DNA of 64,000 nucleotides, from NCBI GenBank assembly GCA_002717385.1, contig PBDR01000001.1, positions 1-64,000 of the forward strand. Reading direction: 5' to 3'. Made by a program: the position numbers and the translations under genes. The stretch's first letter is position 1. The number at the start of each line of letters is the position of its first letter. This document shows, in pieces, positions 34,606-43,732 of this stretch. The DNA is from Chloroflexota bacterium (GTDB taxonomy: Bacteria > Chloroflexota > Dehalococcoidia > Lucifugimonadales > Lucifugimonadaceae). Under the pieces are notes generated by a model that saw only the letters and a program-made list of their open reading frames with translations, had not been told where the DNA came from and did not search any database.

Positions 34606-35487
34606 ATGAATCATAAAATAAACAGAAATAGAAACACGAATTATAGGACCATTAGAGACAATTTTTTTTACAGCTTGTTTGTTTTCTGTACAATGATTGG
34701 AGTTATAGGATTAGCAATACTACTAATTGATGTTTTTTTAGATGGATATAGTTGGGTAAACCTTGATTTTCTTACAAATTATGCTTCTAGATTTCCTGGT
34801 CAGTCAGGTATATTAGCTCCATTGATGGGTACCTTGTGGGTTGTTGGGTTAACTGCAATTATGGTTATCCCAGTTGGGTTAGGTACTGCTATATATTTAG
34901 AAGAATTTGCAGCAGATAATATTTTTAATAGATTGTTAAATTTGAACATTTCAAATTTAGCAGGTGTGCCTTCCGTGATTTATGGTTTATTAGGATTAGC
35001 CATTTTTGTGCAGTTAATGTTGGATGGACAAAGAGCTATAATAGCGGGTTCCTTGACAATGACACTACTAGTTTTACCCATAGTTATAATTGCTTCACAA
35101 GAAGCTATAAGAGCTGTCCCGTCTGGCTATAGAGATGCAGCTTTTGCTATGGGGGCCACACGTTGGCAAGTAGTAAAAACGGTTGTGATTCCACAGGCAA
35201 TGCCGAGTGTGATGAGTGGAATTATATTAGCACTTTCGCGGGCAGTTGGTGAATCTGCTCCTATCTTGGTTATTAGTGCGTTGATTTTCCTTACGTATAT
35301 TCCTACTAGTCCATTGGATAGATTTACGGTATTACCTTTACAAATTTTTAGTTGGGCTTCTCAACCCCAGCATGAATTTAGAAGTATAGCTTCTGCTGGT
35401 ATTATAGTTTTATTAATTGTTCTGTTATCTATGAATTCTATTGCTATATATATTAGAAGTAAAACTCAATCAAGATCTGAGCAATAG
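34606..35487 (+). CDS. pstA: Phosphate ABC permease PstA
   Basis: A 293-aa partner permease with GILAPLMGTLWVVGLTAIMVIPVGLGTAIYLEEFA, LAGVPSVIYGLLGLAIF, and the EAA loop YRDAAFAMGATRWQVVKTVVIPQAMPSVMSGIILALSRAVGESAP. It would combine with PstC and the ATPase PstB. However no pstB or phoU follows: the next gene encodes an EVE-domain protein 48 bp later. Confidence 0.93.
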   Translation: MNHKINRNRNTNYRTIRDNFFYSLFVFCTMIGVIGLAILLIDVFLDGYSWVNLDFLTNYASRFPGQSGILAPLMGTLWVVGLTAIMVIPVGLGTAIYLEEFAADNIFNRLLNLNISNLAGVPSVIYGLLGLAIFVQLMLDGQRAIIAGSLTMTLLVLPIVIIASQEAIRAVPSGYRDAAFAMGATRWQVVKTVVIPQAMPSVMSGIILALSRAVGESAPILVISALIFLTYIPTSPLDRFTVLPLQIFSWASQPQHEFRSIASAGIIVLLIVLLSMNSIAIYIRSKTQSRSEQ

Positions 35488-35535
35488 ATAAATGTAATAA
35501 TTTTGCTAATATATTTTTGGTATAAAGGAAACTAA

Positions 35536-35979
35536 ATGGCAAATAACAATACTTATTGGATGATTGTTACTGAATCAGATAATTTCAAGATAACAAAAGA
35601 AAAAAACTTTGATATACAGGGTATAGATTTTCCTAATCGAAAGAAAGCTCAAAGAATGATTAAGAATGATCGAGTACTTTATTATGTAAAAGAGTCGAGA
35701 TCATTTTTTGCTACTGCCACTGTATTATCTGATTCTTTTGAAGATGATTCTAAAATTTGGGTTCACCATAATCCTGATGAAAAATTTATATATAGAGTTA
35801 ATTTAGAATCCAATATTGTAGTTGATGAAGGTATTGATGCTAAATATTTAGCTCCATCAATGGAATATGTAAAAAGATGGCCCCCCGAAATGTGGGAGAT
35901 GGCATTTTTTGGGATGTTACATATAATATCTCAGAAAGATTTTCGTCATATAGAATCTGAATTAATCCGCTCAAAATAG
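35536..35979 (+). CDS. EVE-domain (PUA-like) protein
   Basis: A 147-aa protein consisting of one EVE domain: YWMIVTESDNFKITKEKNFDIQGIDFPNRKKAQRMIKNDRVLYYVKESRSFFATATV. EVE domains are related to YTH and PUA folds and bind modified nucleobases in DNA or RNA; they occur in modification-dependent restriction and RNA regulation. No nuclease or methylase partner is adjacent, so a housekeeping RNA/DNA-binding role is as likely. RBS-like AAAGGAAAC lies ahead of the ATG. Confidence 0.85.
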   Translation: MANNNTYWMIVTESDNFKITKEKNFDIQGIDFPNRKKAQRMIKNDRVLYYVKESRSFFATATVLSDSFEDDSKIWVHHNPDEKFIYRVNLESNIVVDEGIDAKYLAPSMEYVKRWPPEMWEMAFFGMLHIISQKDFRHIESELIRSK

Positions 35980-35988
35980 GAGTTTTTT

Positions 35989-36804
35989 TTATTTATAAAG
36001 AATTTTTTCTAGTTGGTTTTTATGATTATTGAAAATTTCCATTGAATTTCTTCTACTAGATTCGGAAATTTTTTCTATGTTTGTTTTTCTTAGTTGACTG
36101 ATTCTTTTGATTATTTGTTGTAAGTGATAGGGTTCGGTCCATTTATTTCTATTTTTTTTGAAAGTTTGGGGATATGAGTCTGTTTCTACTACAAACATGT
36201 CATTAGGGATTTTTTTGACAATTTCTTCAAGTTCTTTAATTCTGATAATAGGTTTTGCGAAAGAAATATATATACCTAGATCTATTAATTTTTTAGCATA
36301 TTTCCAATCTCCCTGAAAATAATGTGCTACCCCTTTTACCATTAAATTTTCTTTAAGTATTTCAATTCCAATTTTTCTCGCATCCCATCCATCAAATGAA
36401 TCATTTTTTTCTCTAATATGAAAAATTACTGGTAAATTATTTTTATTTGCGATATCTATTTGACTGATAAAAGCTTTTATTTGCAGATTTTTATCAGTTT
36501 TATCATTTTGAAAATCTAGGCCAATTTCACTTATGCATATCACTTTATTATGATTAGAAAATTTTGTTAAATTATTTAATTCGTCTTTTTCAAACTTTTT
36601 TAATTCAGTTGGATGAATTCCTATACCAGCAAAAACATTTTCATTTCTTTCTGAAACTAATAAAGCTTTTTTAGAATCATTAATATTTGTTCCTGCTGAA
36701 ACTATGATTTTTACTTTTGCAGACAAGGCACGTTTAATGATTTCTTTATGTTCATTTTCATTGTATTGATGTATGTGTGTATGACAATCAATTAGTGCAT
36801 TCAT
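35989..36804 (-). CDS. tatD: TatD-family metal-dependent deoxyribonuclease
   Basis: A 271-aa TIM-barrel hydrolase of the TatD/YcfH family. It has metal ligands DCHTHIH, SEIGLDF (Glu), IFHIRE (His), GVAHYFQG (His) and VETDSYPQ (Asp). Members degrade DNA 3' ends and D-aminoacyl-tRNA in some species. It is divergent from the sugar-acid cluster that starts 86 bp away and convergent with the EVE gene (9-bp gap). Confidence 0.88.
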   Translation of the reverse strand: MNALIDCHTHIHQYNENEHKEIIKRALSAKVKIIVSAGTNINDSKKALLVSERNENVFAGIGIHPTELKKFEKDELNNLTKFSNHNKVICISEIGLDFQNDKTDKNLQIKAFISQIDIANKNNLPVIFHIREKNDSFDGWDARKIGIEILKENLMVKGVAHYFQGDWKYAKKLIDLGIYISFAKPIIRIKELEEIVKKIPNDMFVVETDSYPQTFKKNRNKWTEPYHLQQIIKRISQLRKTNIEKISESSRRNSMEIFNNHKNQLEKILYK

Positions 36805-36889
36805 AAGATTATTTCTTGTAACTTAAGTATTTTACTGATATATATTCTATGATACTTTTATTATTTATTCAGTTTATAAGGTAGGAAAA

Positions 36890-37879
36890 ATGAGAGCAGG
36901 TTTTGGACAATTTAGTGAAGCTATACCTGAATATTTACGCTTTGCTCTTCAGTATGGTGTTACTGATATTCTATTGAATACACCAAAACTTCCTGCAGTT
37001 GGAGGAAAATGGGAACTCTATGATTTGGTAAAACTTAGAGAAGCAGTAGAGTTACGTTTAGGAGGAACTAATATGAAACTTTCAGCTTTGGAGAATGTTC
37101 CAACAAATTTTTATGATCATATTATGCTTAACGGTCCACGTCGCGATGAACAGATAGATAATATGATCTATACCGTTAGAAATATTGCACGAGCTGGGAT
37201 TCCTATTTTTGGATACAATTGGATGCCCTCTCATGTTTGGAGAACTACCCCTGCAATCATAAGAGGAGGTGCTATAGCAACCGCATTTAATTATTCTGAA
37301 GCAAAGAAACTTCCTCTTACTCATGAAAGGGAATATAGCGATGAAGAAATGTGGAATAATCTTGAATATTGGATAAAAATCATTACTCCCATTGCTGAGG
37401 AAGAAGGTATAAGGCTAGGTATACATCCATGTGACCCTCCAGTAAAAAAATTAGGAGGAATTCCTCAGTTATTCAGATCATACGATTCTTATAGGCGATT
37501 ATTATCAATTGTGGATTCACCTAGTAATGCTATAGAATTTTGTCAAGGGACTATATCTGAAATGAAAGATTCTGCGAATGATGGAATTTATGATTTTATT
37601 GATGAAATGTGTAGAAGAGATAAAATATTATATGTACATTTTAGGAATGTTTCTAAACCTGATCCTGAAGATTTTCACGAGGAATTTATTAATACAGGTC
37701 ATGTAGATATGTATAAGGCAATGAAAACCTATTTTGAGGCCGGATATGATAGTTTTTTTATAGATGATCACGTTCCTCAAACTTTTCAGGATACTCATTG
37801 GGGACATAGAGGTAGAGCATTTGCTAATGGTTACATTCAAGCAATGATAGAGGCTATCACAAAGGAGAAATCTGAATAG
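36890..37879 (+). CDS. Mannonate dehydratase-like (UxuA family) TIM barrel
   Basis: A 329-aa protein of the xylose-isomerase-like superfamily closest to UxuA. Characteristic parts are IPIFGYNWMPSHVWRT, IRLGIHPCDPPVKKLGGIPQLFRSYDSYRRLL (in UxuA HPDDPP), VHFRNV and a late FIDDHVPQTFQDTHWGHRGRAFANGYIQAMIEA. UxuA dehydrates D-mannonate to 2-keto-3-deoxygluconate. The Asp-to-Cys change in HPCDPP is a visible deviation. It leads a co-directional set with an MR/MLE dehydratase and an SDR. A sugar-acid substrate is likely but not certain. Confidence 0.85.
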   Translation: MRAGFGQFSEAIPEYLRFALQYGVTDILLNTPKLPAVGGKWELYDLVKLREAVELRLGGTNMKLSALENVPTNFYDHIMLNGPRRDEQIDNMIYTVRNIARAGIPIFGYNWMPSHVWRTTPAIIRGGAIATAFNYSEAKKLPLTHEREYSDEEMWNNLEYWIKIITPIAEEEGIRLGIHPCDPPVKKLGGIPQLFRSYDSYRRLLSIVDSPSNAIEFCQGTISEMKDSANDGIYDFIDEMCRRDKILYVHFRNVSKPDPEDFHEEFINTGHVDMYKAMKTYFEAGYDSFFIDDHVPQTFQDTHWGHRGRAFANGYIQAMIEAITKEKSE

Positions 37880-37968
37880 ATTGTATTTGAATGACTTTTT
37901 AGGAGATGGGTTAACGAATCGTTTAGATTATAGATTAAGTCAATTATAATGATTAGTAAGGATAAAAA

Positions 37969-39105
37969 ATGAAGATAGAGAAAATTGAATCTTGGGTTGT
38001 TTCAAAATGGTTAGTAGTTAGAGTAACTTGTGAGGATGGAACATACGGAGTAGGAGAAGGAAATTTTTGGAGTTTTGCTGATGCTACTCAAGTAATAGCT
38101 AAAAGATTAGATGATGATTTAAAAGGATTTGACTCGAGAGATACTGAGCGTATTTGGAATACTATTTACAGAAAGTTTAGTTTCCGGAGTCCAGCTTTGA
38201 CCGCTGTAATTAGCGCTATAGATATTGCATTATGGGATATTAAAGGGAAAAGACTTGGGGTTCCTGTTTGGGATTTACTTGGTGGTAAATATAGGGAGAA
38301 AGTTAGAGCGATAGTTCTTTTGGGAGGTAAATATGGACCTACAGGAAATGCGGAAGAATTTGCTCTGGCAGCTAAAAAAGCAAAAGCGGATGGTTATACT
38401 GCTCTTAAAATGACTCCTTTTCCTCAAAATTGGGCAAATTTGTCTTATGGAGATCTTATTAGGGAAAATACTAAAATTGTTGAAGCAGTTAGGGAGGCAG
38501 TAGGTTGGGATTTTGATATTGGTATAGAAATTCATCGTAATATGGTTCCAGGAGAAGCTATAACATTTTCAAAGAATATAGAAAAATTTTTACCTTACTT
38601 TATTGAAGATCCTATTGCGCCAGATTCTGTAGATTCTATGGCAAGTATTGCTGAGAGAATTTCTATACCATTGGCGGTCGGTGAACGAAACAACACAATG
38701 TGGGAATTTAAAGAATATTCTGCGATTCCAGGTGTAAGGTATATTAAGCCTGATATAGGTTTAGCAGGTGGTTTTAGTCATGTGAAAAAATTTGCGGCTA
38801 TTGCTGAAAGTTATCATCAAGGCATTTTACCTCATCATTTTCTTGGCCCTATAGTTAATTTAGCTTGTGTTCATTTAGCCACGGCAGTTCCTAATTGGGA
38901 TATGAATGAGTTTGCTCCAGAGCATGGTACTTTTAAAGAGAAATTAGTTACTAATATAGCTAAAATTCAAGATGGATATTTTATACCTTCAGAAGAACCA
39001 GGTTTAGGAACAGATATAGTTGAAGAAGAATTCAAAAAATATCCTTATGAAGTTGGAGATGGAGAAACTTCAAGACGAAATGATGGATCAATAGCATTAA
39101 GATAA
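37969..39105 (+). CDS. MR/MLE sugar-acid dehydratase-like protein, paralog 2
   Basis: A 378-aa enolase-superfamily member of the galactonate/mannonate dehydratase-like subgroup. The capping domain ends ISAIDIALWDIKGKRLGVPVWDLLGGK. Barrel ligands read GIEIHRNM (E-x-H), YFIEDPI (Glu), VGERN (Glu), and LPHH supplies a candidate catalytic His. The typical D-x-H of DgoD/ManD is E-x-H. An AAGGA site precedes the ATG. The gene is downstream of the UxuA-like gene and 11 bp ahead of an SDR, suggesting a small pathway oxidising and dehydrating a sugar acid. Confidence 0.88.
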   Translation: MKIEKIESWVVSKWLVVRVTCEDGTYGVGEGNFWSFADATQVIAKRLDDDLKGFDSRDTERIWNTIYRKFSFRSPALTAVISAIDIALWDIKGKRLGVPVWDLLGGKYREKVRAIVLLGGKYGPTGNAEEFALAAKKAKADGYTALKMTPFPQNWANLSYGDLIRENTKIVEAVREAVGWDFDIGIEIHRNMVPGEAITFSKNIEKFLPYFIEDPIAPDSVDSMASIAERISIPLAVGERNNTMWEFKEYSAIPGVRYIKPDIGLAGGFSHVKKFAAIAESYHQGILPHHFLGPIVNLACVHLATAVPNWDMNEFAPEHGTFKEKLVTNIAKIQDGYFIPSEEPGLGTDIVEEEFKKYPYEVGDGETSRRNDGSIALR

Positions 39106-39116
39106 AGGAGATAATA

Positions 39117-39902
39117 ATGTCTGGTTTACTGTCAGGAAAAATTGCTGTTATAACTGGAGGTGGAGGAGCAATGGGAGGTGCTCAAAGTTCCTTGTTTGCT
39201 TCAGAAGATGCTTCGGTTTGTGTAGCGGATGTTAATTTAGAAAAAGCTGAAGATCGCTCTAATTTGATAATCAAAAACGGTGGTAAAGCTTTGCCTTATC
39301 AATTAGATGTTCGAGATGAATCTGAATGGGCTCAATTGGTAAAAAAAGTCGAAAATGAATTTGGACCAATAAATATTCTATGTAATAATGCTGGTGCCAA
39401 TTTCAGGGTTTCATTCGAAGAACAAACTCTGGAAATGTGGAATCAAATCATTGAAGTTGGTCTAACTGGTTCTTTTTTGGGAATTAAAGCTGTAGTACCT
39501 TCAATGAAAAAAGCAGGAAATGGAGTCATTCTTAATATGGGTTCACTTGCTTCAATTAGGCCAGGTGGAGGTAGTCCAGGTTATGCGGCACAAAAAATGG
39601 GGATGTTAGGAATTAATCGTTCTGCAGCAGCATCCTTCGCTAAGTATAATATTCGTTCAGTTATTATCTCTCCGGGTCATGTAGATACACCATTTCTTAG
39701 GGAAAACAATCCACACAGTCCAAATGGTTGGGATACCAGTATAGATAACCCTGAAAATTTCAATAAAAGAAAAGATGGCACACCATTAGGAAGGCTGATG
39801 GTTCCTGATGATTTAGCTCAAGCATTTTTATTTGCTGCTTCTGGGAATGCTTCCATGATTACAGGTTCAATGATTACTGTTGATGGAGGCGCTGCACTTT
39901 AA
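39117..39902 (+). CDS. Short-chain dehydrogenase/reductase
   Basis: A 261-aa classical SDR: cofactor motif TGGGGAMGGAQS, DVNLEKAE (Asp after beta-2, suggesting NAD preference), NNAGAN, and catalytic Ser in MGSLASI with Tyr-Lys in YAAQK. The C-terminal SMITVDGGAAL is typical. AAGGAG sits six bases before the ATG. The gene belongs to the sugar-acid cluster. The substrate is unknown. Confidence 0.9.
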   Translation: MSGLLSGKIAVITGGGGAMGGAQSSLFASEDASVCVADVNLEKAEDRSNLIIKNGGKALPYQLDVRDESEWAQLVKKVENEFGPINILCNNAGANFRVSFEEQTLEMWNQIIEVGLTGSFLGIKAVVPSMKKAGNGVILNMGSLASIRPGGGSPGYAAQKMGMLGINRSAAASFAKYNIRSVIISPGHVDTPFLRENNPHSPNGWDTSIDNPENFNKRKDGTPLGRLMVPDDLAQAFLFAASGNASMITGSMITVDGGAAL

Positions 39903-39909
39903 ATGTATA

Positions 39910-40812
39910 TCATGCTTTACTAAGATAATTGTAACAATCAGTAGCAGTTTTCAATTCGTCGTAATTTGCTGTTCTTGATAATTGCATACTAACTTCAGCG
40001 AAAACTGGTAAATGTGTTAAATTGGCTTCAGTAAGTGAATCCAGATATTCGGTTAGATTTAGATTACCTTCACCAGGTAATTGAAAAACTACATTGTTAT
40101 TATTTACAGGTTCTATAGTAGGGTCATCAAGCATGTAACCGTCTTTAACATGTATGAGAGCAGTGTGTGGTCCGCATAAATCCACAGAATGTTGTAAGTC
40201 TATTCCTTGGCAAACAAAATGGCTTATATCAAAATCCACTTTTATATTGTCATGATTTGCTTCTGTAATTGCCCAAACTACTTTTTCAGGTGTGTCAATT
40301 AATTGATTGATATGAGCTTCTATACCAATAACGACATTAAATTGAGACGCTATATCTCCCACTTCATTGAGACCATCAACAACACGTGCTTTTTGTTTTA
40401 TTAATAGGGTCGAAAGGCCCCAACTCAGTTCCGGTTCAGGTGTACCTAACTGAGTAACTATTAATCCGTGTTCTCTATTATAATTTAAGTTTCCAGCAAG
40501 TTCGCAGGTTCGTTTAACTCTATCCATTGCTTCTTTTCTATTTGATGGTTCAGCACAAACACTAAATAGATCAAATAACACGGGTGCGATTAAACCTTCA
40601 GATTGAGTTAAATTTCTCACGTCTTTCCATGAATTACTTAATGCATTTAAATTTGTTTTCCAAGTGTCTCCAGTAGGAGTAATTGGTCGATCCATTACAC
40701 AAAACTCTATGGCATCGTAACCGATTGAACTGACCATAGAAATTGCTTTAAAAGCATCAATCTTAGGCATTGCAAAAGTACTATATCCTAATTTTATATC
40801 TCTTTTTGACAT
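39910..40812 (-). CDS. Sugar phosphate isomerase/epimerase-like TIM barrel
   Basis: A 300-aa AP-endonuclease-2-fold protein (xylose-isomerase-like). It begins DIKLGYSTFAMPKIDAFKAISMVSSIGYDAIEFCV and has metal-ligand candidates GIEAHINQLIDTP (Glu, His), VDFDISHFVCQGIDL (Asp, His), HVKDGY (His) and FAEVSMQ (Glu). It may isomerise or epimerise a keto-sugar. It is in a minus-strand group with an aldo-keto reductase and a VOC protein, 7 bp from the convergent SDR. Confidence 0.85.
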   Translation of the reverse strand: MSKRDIKLGYSTFAMPKIDAFKAISMVSSIGYDAIEFCVMDRPITPTGDTWKTNLNALSNSWKDVRNLTQSEGLIAPVLFDLFSVCAEPSNRKEAMDRVKRTCELAGNLNYNREHGLIVTQLGTPEPELSWGLSTLLIKQKARVVDGLNEVGDIASQFNVVIGIEAHINQLIDTPEKVVWAITEANHDNIKVDFDISHFVCQGIDLQHSVDLCGPHTALIHVKDGYMLDDPTIEPVNNNNVVFQLPGEGNLNLTEYLDSLTEANLTHLPVFAEVSMQLSRTANYDELKTATDCYNYLSKA

Positions 40813-40831
40813 GTATATTTCCCCTTTTTAT

Positions 40832-41746
40832 TTATCCTTGTTGAGGCCAAGAATTTCCTACGGAATCCCAGCGATCATATAATTTATTTATAATTTCATT
40901 AGAGATTGGCAACTCATTTTTTATAATCGAAACATTTGATGTGACATGATCTGGTCTTTGAGATCCTACAATTGCTACATTGACTTCATTATGATATAAC
41001 GTAAAACCTAAACACAATTTTATTGGATTAGAAATATCATCTGTTAGTCCTTCTGCATTTAAAATGTTCCATCTTCTAAAATATTCCTTGGTATAACCAG
41101 GTAAATGTTGCATTGGATCTGGATCAATTTTCTTCCCCCACACCCCATTTCCAATTGGCCGTTTAGCTATTAATCCCATATTCTTATTTTTTATTAATGG
41201 GAACAAACTTTTTCTTGCCGATTGGTCAACTATAGAAAAACTTGTTTGAAGAGTATTAAATTCCCCGCTTTTAATAGCCCAAATCGCATTTTCATTATCT
41301 CCACTGTAGCCGATATATCGTACTTTTCCTGATTGTTTTGAATCTTTAAGAGCTTTAATAATTTCGCCTCTTTCGAGTATTTCAATCGTAGGAGAGTGTA
41401 ATTGTAAAAGATCAATATAATCTGTTTTCATTCTAACTAATGATCTTTCAATACTTGAAATAATAGTGTTATAACTCCAGTCATCACCATCAGATTTGAG
41501 AGGACTTGCTTTTGTAGCTAATATATATTCATTTCTACGATTAGATATAGCCTCTCCAATGGTTTCCTCGCTGATCCCATATCTTGCAGCAGTATCAAGG
41601 AAGTTAATTCCATTGTCCAGAGCAGAATTTAAAACCTTACTGGCTTGATTGAAATCATCTTTTGAAAGATTATTGCCTATTTCAGATAGACCTATACCTA
41701 ATGGACTTATAAATAGTTCTGTTTTACCTAATCTTCTTCTGTCCAT
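40832..41746 (-). CDS. Aldo/keto reductase
   Basis: A 304-aa AKR with the catalytic tetrad visible: Asp and Tyr in INFLDTAARYG, Lys in ILATKASP and His in LLQLHSP. The NADP-binding C-terminal region has NVAIVGSQRPDHVTSN. Shape and N-terminus (RRLGKTELFISPLGIGLSEIG) resemble L-fucose/D-threo-aldose dehydrogenase-type AKRs, fitting carbohydrate metabolism. It is directly behind the VOC gene. Confidence 0.9.
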   Translation of the reverse strand: MDRRRLGKTELFISPLGIGLSEIGNNLSKDDFNQASKVLNSALDNGINFLDTAARYGISEETIGEAISNRRNEYILATKASPLKSDGDDWSYNTIISSIERSLVRMKTDYIDLLQLHSPTIEILERGEIIKALKDSKQSGKVRYIGYSGDNENAIWAIKSGEFNTLQTSFSIVDQSARKSLFPLIKNKNMGLIAKRPIGNGVWGKKIDPDPMQHLPGYTKEYFRRWNILNAEGLTDDISNPIKLCLGFTLYHNEVNVAIVGSQRPDHVTSNVSIIKNELPISNEIINKLYDRWDSVGNSWPQQG

Positions 41747-41747
41747 T

Positions 41748-42143
41748 TTATTTTTTTGCGAATTGTATTAATTCAACCCTTACATCGTCTGGACATCCAA
41801 TCCAACATGCCTTTACTCCATCCGATCCACTAACCGGCCCTTCGAGTAGAGTGGCACCCAACTTTTTTAATCTTTCAAGTTCATCATCTAAATCTTCAAC
41901 ATCAACTCCAAAATGTTCAATGCCTTGTTTAACTCCTGAATCACCTTTTGGTAAAAATTGATCTTTTCTAGGACCTGAAATATATATAGGAATACCATTT
42001 TCAGATTCACACCAGTAAAAAAGATCACCATTTTCTCGAACTTTATGATCTGTAATCTTGAAATTAAATGCCCTTACCCACCATTTCACAGATTTCTCAG
42101 GATCAAGTGATTTAATATGTAAATGGTTAACGTTATAAGGTAT
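41748..42143 (-). CDS. VOC-family (glyoxalase-fold) protein, apparent ATA start
   Basis: A vicinal-oxygen-chelate domain protein. The ORF track begins at a GTG at 42089, which cuts off the first beta strand. Reading further upstream the frame stays open for 18 codons and encodes YNVNHLHIKSLDPEKSVKWW, an exact-looking VOC N-terminus with the first metal His. The open frame ends at a TAA, and the first codon after it is ATA, with AAAGGA eight bases before it. No ATG, GTG or TTG exists between. Other ligand candidates are HFGV (His) and VELIQ (Glu). Either ATA initiates or the start has mutated. Confidence 0.75.
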   Translation of the reverse strand: MPYNVNHLHIKSLDPEKSVKWWVRAFNFKITDHKVRENGDLFYWCESENGIPIYISGPRKDQFLPKGDSGVKQGIEHFGVDVEDLDDELERLKKLGATLLEGPVSGSDGVKACWIGCPDDVRVELIQFAKK

Positions 42144-42171
42144 TTAGCTTATCCTTTTACATGCTTGATTA

Positions 42172-43623
42172 TTAGAAACCAGGTCTAGGTTTTGGTTGGT
42201 CTCCTGATACTATATATCTTCTTGATTCTGCAATTGTGAGGAATTGATAATCTCCTCTAACGGCATAAAGTCTTCCATTAGAAATACGTAAACCTATTTT
42301 TATGACTTTACCAGCAAGTTGGGACATATTTTTATTCCCTGACCATTTAGGTTCCCAATTTACTGAATCTCCCCTAAAAGGTATAGAATCTTCATAACTA
42401 TAACCTGGGATAATTTCACCTCTGTCGTCCATTATTTCCACTAAAACATCCCCATAAGGAAGAGAAGCATTAATAGATAGTTCTCCAGAATTCCAAAGAA
42501 TCCACTTAGTGTTTATTTCTCCAGTTCCTCCAGGTGGTTCGAGGTAAATAAATCCATCTTTTCTTAATTCATGCATAAATATTGAACCTTGCCTGGTATC
42601 AGGATCTGAACGTAATTGAGCATGTTCTCCAACAGAAGCACTCGAATAAATTCTTATTTTATCTTTATAGTTAACAATTGATGTTGGATAAACACAACCA
42701 GAAGTAGGATCACCAGGTTCTCCATTTGCAATTAACGGTTCCCTCAATGTTCGTTGGAAATGCCATCCGTTTAGGCTATATGCTAGTTGGCAATCGATTT
42801 TTCCCATTATCCGAGCTATATCATCTCCTTCATTCATTTCCAATAACCCTTTGAATTTATCATCCCATCTGAGAATTGGGTCAGTATGATATACCCATAA
42901 CAAAGCTATAAACATTTGATCATATTGTATTACAGGCATTCCATAAAATAGAGCAGATGGTGTATCAAGTGCATCAGGCTGTAAAATCAAAGAAGGTTCA
43001 GTAAAAGTTTTCCAGTCTTTTGTTTCTGAAATAGCCTGCCTTCTATCAGCTAAACCAGGCCTTACCGATAAGACATATGATTTTCTATAAGGGTTCCAAA
43101 ATATAAACATTCCAGGGTCAGCACCAGTAGGATGCCACTGTATATCATCGTGGATTTTCCATTGCATTCCATCTGGACTTGTTCCTAATCTCCCTTCTAA
43201 TCGCAGTTTTTCCTCAGGTCTAAAGTTAACAAAAGCTTTTAGCCATTCATCTGTGTTTTCTGCATTAGGGTCGGCATATACGCCACACCATTCACTAAAA
43301 CCATCTGCTTCAAAAAGTTGATTTGGGGCAAATCTTTTTTTTAACGATACCCTGTCCGTAAGATCTGGGATAGTCCATTCAACACCATCTTCACTTTCAG
43401 CTAAAAGAGGGACATGCTTTTCACTTTCTTTTGTTTCACCTTGATAGTAACATTTCCAAATATCAGTATTTGGATCTTGAATGACACTAGGATAACCCCA
43501 TGCGGAGTCAGCTATAGGATCTCTAAAAATTGATTCGGGAATAAATTTTGGGGTTCCTATTTTTCTATCTAAATTAATTCTATTGTGTAGATGCCAATCA
43601 TCAAAAAAAAACAATGTGTACAT
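42172..43623 (-). CDS. Beta-propeller protein, glycosidase-like, unknown function
   Basis: Roughly 483 aa from the ATG at 43623, chosen because AGGA lies before it; the track start at 43656 has none. Residues 1 to ~370 look like a five-bladed propeller as in GH32/GH43-like proteins (YPSVIQDPNTDIWKCYYQG, AESEDGVEWTIPD, GMFIFWNPYRKSYVLSV). The last ~100 residues form a beta-sandwich (ELSINASLPYGDVLVEIMDDRG.IIPGYS). There is no signal peptide. It lies among sugar-acid enzymes, so it may act on a glycoside or uronate, but catalytic acids cannot be assigned by eye. Confidence 0.7.
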   Translation of the reverse strand: MYTLFFFDDWHLHNRINLDRKIGTPKFIPESIFRDPIADSAWGYPSVIQDPNTDIWKCYYQGETKESEKHVPLLAESEDGVEWTIPDLTDRVSLKKRFAPNQLFEADGFSEWCGVYADPNAENTDEWLKAFVNFRPEEKLRLEGRLGTSPDGMQWKIHDDIQWHPTGADPGMFIFWNPYRKSYVLSVRPGLADRRQAISETKDWKTFTEPSLILQPDALDTPSALFYGMPVIQYDQMFIALLWVYHTDPILRWDDKFKGLLEMNEGDDIARIMGKIDCQLAYSLNGWHFQRTLREPLIANGEPGDPTSGCVYPTSIVNYKDKIRIYSSASVGEHAQLRSDPDTRQGSIFMHELRKDGFIYLEPPGGTGEINTKWILWNSGELSINASLPYGDVLVEIMDDRGEIIPGYSYEDSIPFRGDSVNWEPKWSGNKNMSQLAGKVIKIGLRISNGRLYAVRGDYQFLTIAESRRYIVSGDQPKPRPGF

Positions 43624-43732
43624 ATTAAATCCTATTTTAAGAGCAATTTTTATCAATATTGTATAAGATATGTGAGATAAATGAGATGCTAAAACTCAAA
43701 TCTCTAGTAGTTATCAAGAAAATTGGTGAAAT

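Noticed and set aside
35536-35979. EVE-domain gene as part of a restriction or defence system
   Set aside because: No nuclease, methyltransferase or other defence gene is adjacent; the neighbours are pstA and tatD.
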